Positions 58,368 through 64,000 of a DNA stretch of 64,000 nucleotides are shown one piece after another. The stretch comes from Ilex aquifolium. Its lineage: Eukaryota > Streptophyta > Magnoliopsida > Aquifoliales > Aquifoliaceae. Where the stretch lies: positions 4,537,501 to 4,601,500 of the forward strand of contig OX637394.1 in NCBI GenBank assembly GCA_951799425.1, read 5' to 3'. The notes below the pieces were generated by a model. That model ran no database searches and was not told the DNA's origin. It saw only the letters and a program-made list of their open reading frames with translations. The position numbers and the translations under genes are program-made. Within the stretch, counting starts at the first letter, position 1; each line of letters begins with the position of its first letter.

Positions 58368-61196
58368 CTAGTAGGGTTCCAAGGAAGTTGCAGGCACTTC
58401 ACTTGCCACTTGTTTTGCCTCTGACATTTCAACTTCACACGCATCTGTGTCCGAACTATTCTCGTTCTCCATCCTCAACTGTTTAAGTTGTGCTAGCCGT
58501 ATGGCGTGCAGCTCATATCTGGAAATTATTTGAGAGTGAATGAAAGACAAATCAATACTCATGGTCTGTAGAATAAGAAAAGAAAAAGAAAGCTGACAAT
58601 TTCGCATTGACTGCAATTACTACAAAAATATAAGTTTGCCAACTAGAACTTGTTTGAGCTTGCTGCATATGAAAAGACATCAACCTCTTTTGAGGAATGA
58701 AACAATAAAATAGGACTGAAAGGACCATCTACAACAATATATCTCTCAGAAATGAGCCAAACAAAGTAATTCTATATCCCCCATTGGTATTATTCATTAT
58801 TAATGAGTTACAACCACATTTTTAAAAAAATGACATGTTTCCTTTTCTGTTTCGGTTGGATTTTTTCCACCCAAAATCGATTGCTGAATTTACAAGGAGG
58901 AAAATATCTAGGTCCAAATCAGGAGCAAAAATTATGCAATTAACTAACAAATTTTTTTGAAAACACACACAACTTACTTAGCCACATAGCTCTTGACAAG
59001 GGTAAAATATATTCTCCAGAACTCCTGCTCCTTCAAGTAGCGCGGGCATAACCTAAATCTAAGATTTGACAGTTCCTGGAGGAGGGGAAATTGTTGAGAA
59101 GCAGAATCACTACAGGAGCTAATCATTGGCATAAAAACATTAAATTGTAAAAATAATAAGCATACAGGTAAGATAACCAATCAAGCTAACATAAGATCCA
59201 AAACCATACACTTGTTAACTATTAAAGAAGTATATCCTCAATTACTTTCTTCAGAAAAAGTAGATCCTCATTCATCTCATCAATCACGAAAGAAAATTCA
59301 TTTTAAAGAAGCCAACAGACTAATAAGATAATGTTCACCCTAGAGAAGCAAAAGAGAATACAAGTACACCATTCCAATTAATACACCCAGATTTACTATT
59401 AGTCTCCCTCGTAAAATGTCTTCAGAAAATAAATCGACAAAAAAAGAAAGAAGAAAAAAGGACTTCTGAAATGGTAAAATAAACAATTTGAAGACAATAA
59501 TGACAAACAGAAGGTTTACATATCTTTGAGTAAACTAACGGAATGAATAAGAACAAAAGTGGTGAGGATTGTTTGTCATGGGGATACTTATGTGGTTTAC
59601 TCGGGGTGAAGAAACATTTTTATAATATATTTTTTCTGTAATTTCTTCCTCATAAACTAAGCTGATAACAGAACAATGAAAGGACAAAACAACAATATCC
59701 GTGTACAGTGACCCAATTTTTTGAAGCATCCATATATAGCACACACACATTTTTTCTTTTTCGTGCAGAAAGTTTAATCCAACACGCCAACAACTCTTCA
59801 ACATCCTTGTTCTGCCATAGTTTCTATTAAAACTGATAATAGTGTTCGGTAATCTTATGCCAAACAATATAAAAGATGGGAAAAAAGCTGAAGGGCAATT
59901 AACAGTGTTGTTCCCACCAACGCGGAGAGGTGGTGGGGATGCACTAAGTGAAAACTTAACATTCCACATTAATTTCAAAATACATGATGAGCCACCCTCT
60001 TACTTCGTACACCAACATGAACCTGAGCATTTCAGCATTTAGCTCCTGGTTTAAATAGAAAATAATATCACTGATCTGGGAAGAAAATTAACGGAAGCTA
60101 CAGGCCTACATCCACCATGATGACAAGGATGCCCGGAATTCTTTGCCTCTATTTAATAATGAGGTTTCAATCACAGCTAATTTAGTTTAAGCACATTCTT
60201 TTACAGCAAAGATTTTTTTTTTTTTTAAAAGATTTCATTGCTTGTATAACTTTGTTTCCTTTAATCTTTTTTCACATGAAATTCAACTAGATTCATTTTT
60301 TCCCGTCCAGTATGGTATTAATCTTTGCTTGTACTGTCCATGCTTAACTCAATATGTTACCCATCCTAAAGGAACTGTCCCCACAAGTTCATCCATAAGA
60401 TAGTCAATAATGTTGAATCTCAAAGCCCTAATAACAACAATAAGTTTTCTATTCAAACGCTAACGTTCAACTGTCTAATAATTCGTTCAATTGCACAGCA
60501 ATTCACAAAAACATTTCAAGCCGACCACACCAATCCTGGTTGCTAAGCATTGTTAGCAGCCCTAAAGTCGATTGCATTACAAGCCCATGAGCTTTATACT
60601 GATTGTGTGCAAAGTTGCAAACTTTCCAACATCCCCATTATTTTCACCAATGACATCAAACTTTCATAAAGAAAATCAGAAAAATCGGTGAATTCACGTC
60701 AACTGAACAAAAACGTAAAAATCTTTAGAACCCATATGCACAATTGGGAATTCGTTGAAGATGACACAAATTGAGAGAGAGAGGGAGAGAGAGAACCTTG
60801 ACTTTGGAGAGGACAAGGGTGGCATGTCGTTCTTGCCAATCAGACAAATCCTTCCGTAAGTTACTGGAGGTTGTTGGAGCTCCATCACCACCACCACTAT
60901 CAACTGCCTTTTCATCTGCAAGCACACTCAATTTACAAACACACATATATATGTATTCCCGCAAAAAAAAAAGTATAATCCTGAGAGAAACCTTGCAGAG
61001 GGAAGTTCTTGAAGGTGTCGAGAGTGAATGACTTGATGAAATCAATCAATTGCTCAGTGACTCCATCTAGTTGTTGTTCTTCGTCCCCGTCTTGAGATTC
61101 TTTGCTTTTCTGTTGAAGGTGGGCGGCGGAGGATGGTAGAGAGGAGGTCTTTTTGGGTCTCGAAAGACTGCGTTTCAACCATGAATAAGCATCCAT
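58368..61196 (-). CDS. BSD-domain-containing protein
   Basis: Four minus-strand exons, 61196-60992, 60915-60797, 59075-58978 and 58518-58368 (TAG), join in frame to 190 aa. The N-terminus MDAYSWLKRSLSRPKK is basic. The segment LRKDLSDWQERHATLVLSKV, then ELSNLRFRLCPRYLKEQEFWRIYFTLVKSYVAKYE (written in parts: LSDWQERH, LRFRLCPRYL, FWRIYF, about residues 88-143), is a BSD domain with its conserved DW and FW pairs. It is followed by LHAIRLAQLKQLRMENE and an acidic tail. The BSD domain is known in TFIIH p62 and synapse-associated proteins; plant short BSD proteins have no firmly established role. Intron 2 is 1.7 kb. Intact. Confidence 0.88.
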
Positions 61197-61474
61197 GCCG
61201 CCCAGTCGCTTCTTACACAGCCGGCGATTGTTTTCCGTCTCTCAGATGAAGCAAACCAGATTCAGCTTCCGTCTCAAAAGCCCATTGTGAGCTTGGCCCA
61301 CGCCGAAGCTCGGCCCAACTGTTGACCTAAATAATTCTTCGAAGAGCGTTTGGTAGGGTGGATGAAATGAAGAAAAATACGAGAAGCAACTGATACAATT
61401 TCTATTCTTCGACACAAACTAAGAGTAAAATGATAGAAACATAACACGGTACGATTGAATTGCCATCCTTCTTA

Positions 61475-61918
61475 GGGCATGTTTGGTATGTGAATTTGGA
61501 GGAGTTTTGAAACATGGATTTGGAAATAAACCTTCTTAAACCCATGTTTGACAACTATGCATTTAGTCTAGGATTTGAAACCCAGCCCGGTCATGGTCCG
61601 GTCATTAAACTCAAGTTCATGGGTTTCATGAAACCCATGAGGGGGGTGGGTTTCATATGTAGGTTAATGGGTTTAACATCCAAATGACATTTATACCCCT
61701 CATATATCCATATCCATGTTTAGATTAAATTGGTTACGGGGCACAATAGTCATTTATATGCAAATATATTATCATAATAGTCATATATCTCTGCGCATAT
61801 CAAATATGGGTATGTACAACATTAAATGTTAAATCTCATCTTTGGGTCAAACCCGAGTTTGGACAAGCCAATCCAAACTCCTTCCAAAAAACATACCAAC
61901 ACATGCCCTTAATTCACT
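61475..61918. mobile_element. Tourist-like (PIF/Harbinger) MITE
   Basis: The left end GGGCATGTTTGGTATGTG and the right end CATACCAACACATGCCC are inverted copies, with inner ATTTGGAGGAGTTT against AAACTCCTTCC. The 3 bp target-site duplication TTA (61472-61474 and 61919-61921) is typical of PIF/Harbinger. Length 444 bp, non-coding. It begins about 280 bp upstream of the BSD-gene start codon, so it may lie in the promoter. Confidence 0.85.
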
Positions 61919-62026
61919 AAGTCCTCCCACCCATTACTTGGACTGGGCTGTGAGGTGATAGTTGGGCTGGGCTCTGAAAGACTGAAACTAAACCTATTAT
62001 TTAACATTAGGTCGACATATTTATTA

Positions 62027-62922
62027 GGAAAAATTTCAGTCATACCCTTCTAGTTTATCATACCTTCATGAATGTTTTTTCTATTATCAAAAACATTACT
62101 GACACCCTCTACTATTAAACCACCATTTATAACAAAAATAAATTATCTAAAATATCAATTGCCCCTACATAAACCACCATCACCATTTATAACAAAAATA
62201 AATTATCTAAAATATCAATTGCCCCTACATAAACCACCATTTATAACCATTAAATTTGTTTTTCTACATATTAAATTTTGAGTCGATTAAAATTCGATTT
62301 GAAGTGATTAAATTTTATTTTTTTACATATTAAAATTCAAACATATTAAAAGACTTTTTTTATGTATTAAAATTCGAACTTATTTGAGTTGTTAGTCCTG
62401 ATTAAAATTTTATTCGAGTCGATTAAAATTTATATATTTTTATTTATTAAAATTCTATTCAAGTTAATTAAAATTTATTTTTTATGTATTAAAATTTGAG
62501 TCGATTAAAATTTATATTTTTTTATGTATCAAAATTCGGGCCGATTAAAATTTAACGATAGTTGATTAAAATATGATTCGAGTCTCGAATAGAATTTTAA
62601 TCGGCTAAAATTTTAATAAGTAAAAAAAATATAATTTTTAATCAACTCAAATTTTAATATATAAAAAATAAAATTTTAATTATTTTGAATCGAATTTTAA
62701 TATGTAAAAAAAAATTAGAAAATAGAGGGAGTCTCATTGAAAATATGTCTATCTAGAGGGGGTGTGGATGAAGTTTTTCCTAAAATAAATCATGAGTAAT
62801 TTAGTAAAATTGCATTCTAATTAACACCTTTAATCTGACAGAGGGTGTTAGTCAAGATTAAAAAAATAAATAGTGTCTTTGAAAATATGATAAATTAGAA
62901 GGAGTATAACTGAAATTTTCCT
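62027..62922. mobile_element. Large inverted-repeat (foldback-type) element
   Basis: Left end AGGAAAAATTTCAGTCATAC then CCTTCTAGTTTATCATA; right end TATGATAAATTAGAAGG then AGTATAACTGAAATTTTCCT. These are inverted with few mismatches. Flanks TATTTATT (62019-62026) and TATTTGTT (62923-62930) may be an 8 bp duplication with one mismatch. The interior (62280-62720) is repeats of GATTAAAATT turned to AATTTTAATC in the right half. No coding. Confidence 0.6.
62121..62240. repeat. 60 bp perfect tandem duplication
   Basis: The 60 bp unit beginning CACCATTTATAACAAAAATA is present twice head to tail, with a partial third copy after it. It lies inside the inverted-repeat element. Confidence 0.9.
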
Positions 62923-62930
62923 TATTTGTT

Positions 62931-64000
62931 ATTGCTAACAAACTTAAGATCATTGCATGATATGATTGTCATTTGGTTGAGTTAACGTGAACCTAACCCA
63001 AGCCTAACCTCAACATAATTAGTATTTAAGTAGAGATTTATATTATTTAGATTGATTTAAGAAAAAAAAAAAAAACACTATCCAAATTTAAACGCTGTTC
63101 ATATACAAGTTGGAGTCTTGAATTTTCAGACCCAATCAAAGCCCAACTCTGATTGATCATGAATTTCAGCCTAATTTGTGTGAACTTAAATTTGCATCGA
63201 ATACTTAAAAGTCAAATTTTAGGAAACGTCTCGTAAAATCAACTAAAAAATTGAAGTGAAAACGATATTTGAGTTGACGATCGGGTCTGGAGATCAATTT
63301 TCTTTTGTAACTTGGATTGAGTCCAATTAACTTGTTGATCTACCTGAGTTACACCCTATTATTTGATGGATCACATTGATTTACAGTTCAATTATTGTCT
63401 TAATTAAAAGCCCCCTCAAAATGAAACAGTTAGCTGAATTCAGACAAAGAAATAATTTGCATGGGTCCATGAAGAACCCCACGTAGAAGTAGAAAGCAAA
63501 GAGGTAGAACATAGGATGCCTTACATTCATTCCATCATTCTAAAAACTAAAAAGTTTAAAAAAAAAATAATATTCCGAGTTCAGTGGGCCAATTACAGTC
63601 AACTGGTCAAGTAAAAATATATCGGAAGGAATCTAATTTTTTTTTTTTTACTTGAGAAAAAGATGGTCGGAGATGATCAGACGTAGTAACCTCCTCATAA
63701 CGTTATTTTGAGATTTTCATCTGTTATATAATATTCAGTTTGAGTCATAACTATTGACCTGAGATGGTTGAACCCGTCACCACAGTACCACCGAGGACGA
63801 ACAAGATATTCAATCTTTTCAACAGTATCTAGTTCACAGGAATTACTACCACAAACAAACAGGTTTGAACCCATGACTACTAGAAGAGGGCGAGACTTTC
63901 GCCTTTTACTAAAGCCAACTACCTCGGTAGTTGAAGGAATCTGGATTTATTCTAAAACAATAACTATTGAGTTTTAGTCGCCTATCAAATTCAATTTTAA
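62931..64000. other. Terminal intergenic sequence
   Basis: AT-rich with no supported gene. About 63800-63880 is related to 50955-51035. The short open frame at 63768 has no recognisable domain. Confidence 0.5.

Noticed and set aside
63768..63977. Short open frame near the window end
   Set aside because: No domain; overlaps a dispersed repeat related to 50955-51035.

Overview
The window is nuclear DNA of a flowering plant, most likely a eudicot. It is AT-rich, has short exons separated by GT...AG introns, and carries four recognisable plant gene types plus a decaying cluster of methyltransferase copies, all set in dense plant-type transposon sequence. I cannot name the species from sequence alone.

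Layout. (1) 121-1818, + strand: the last four exons of a LEUNIG_HOMOLOG/LEUNIG-type WD40 co-repressor, whose 5' part lies outside the window. (2) 4315-11327, + strand: a complete 8-exon gene for SIEL, the plant Integrator-subunit-4-like HEAT/ARM protein (959 aa as spliced here). (3) 12344-32068, - strand: a tandem family of class II (COMT-like) O-methyltransferases. The first copy is intact (4 exons, 362 aa). The second is a pseudogene with frameshifts and a CACTA MITE in an intron. The third is a lone last exon with a frameshift and a lost catalytic His. An 11.3 kb Tat-type Ty3/gypsy element (18590-29878) separates copies two and three, and a solo LTR (32297-33167) sits just upstream of copy three. 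(4) 33173-40366: gene-poor DNA with minisatellites, MITEs and an LTR-like remnant. (5) 40375-47668: a nested structure, a young, coding-intact Ty1/copia element (40391-47120) inside a non-autonomous hAT-like element. (6) 51407-54249, + strand: a complete 3-exon KRP/ICK cyclin-dependent kinase inhibitor. (7) 58368-61196, - strand: a complete 4-exon BSD-domain protein. (8) 61475-62922: two MITE-like elements upstream of the BSD gene, then sequence with no recognisable gene.

The host genes do not form an operon or pathway. They are independent plant genes: transcriptional co-repression, small-RNA/root patterning, phenylpropanoid-type methylation, cell-cycle inhibition and a BSD protein. The strongest biological stories are the birth and death of the methyltransferase cluster under transposon insertion, and the mobile-element nesting. 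Target-site duplications support seven insertions: GATAG (gypsy), GTCGG (solo LTR), ACCCT (copia), AGAACAAA and CCAAGGGG (two hAT-like elements), AGA (CACTA MITE) and TTA (Tourist MITE). The gypsy element also carries a probable spliced antisense gene and a GGCGCC-rich motif that recurs in its LTRs, pol linker and antisense gene. I see no wholly new system; the recurrent motif and the nested insertions are the most unusual signals.
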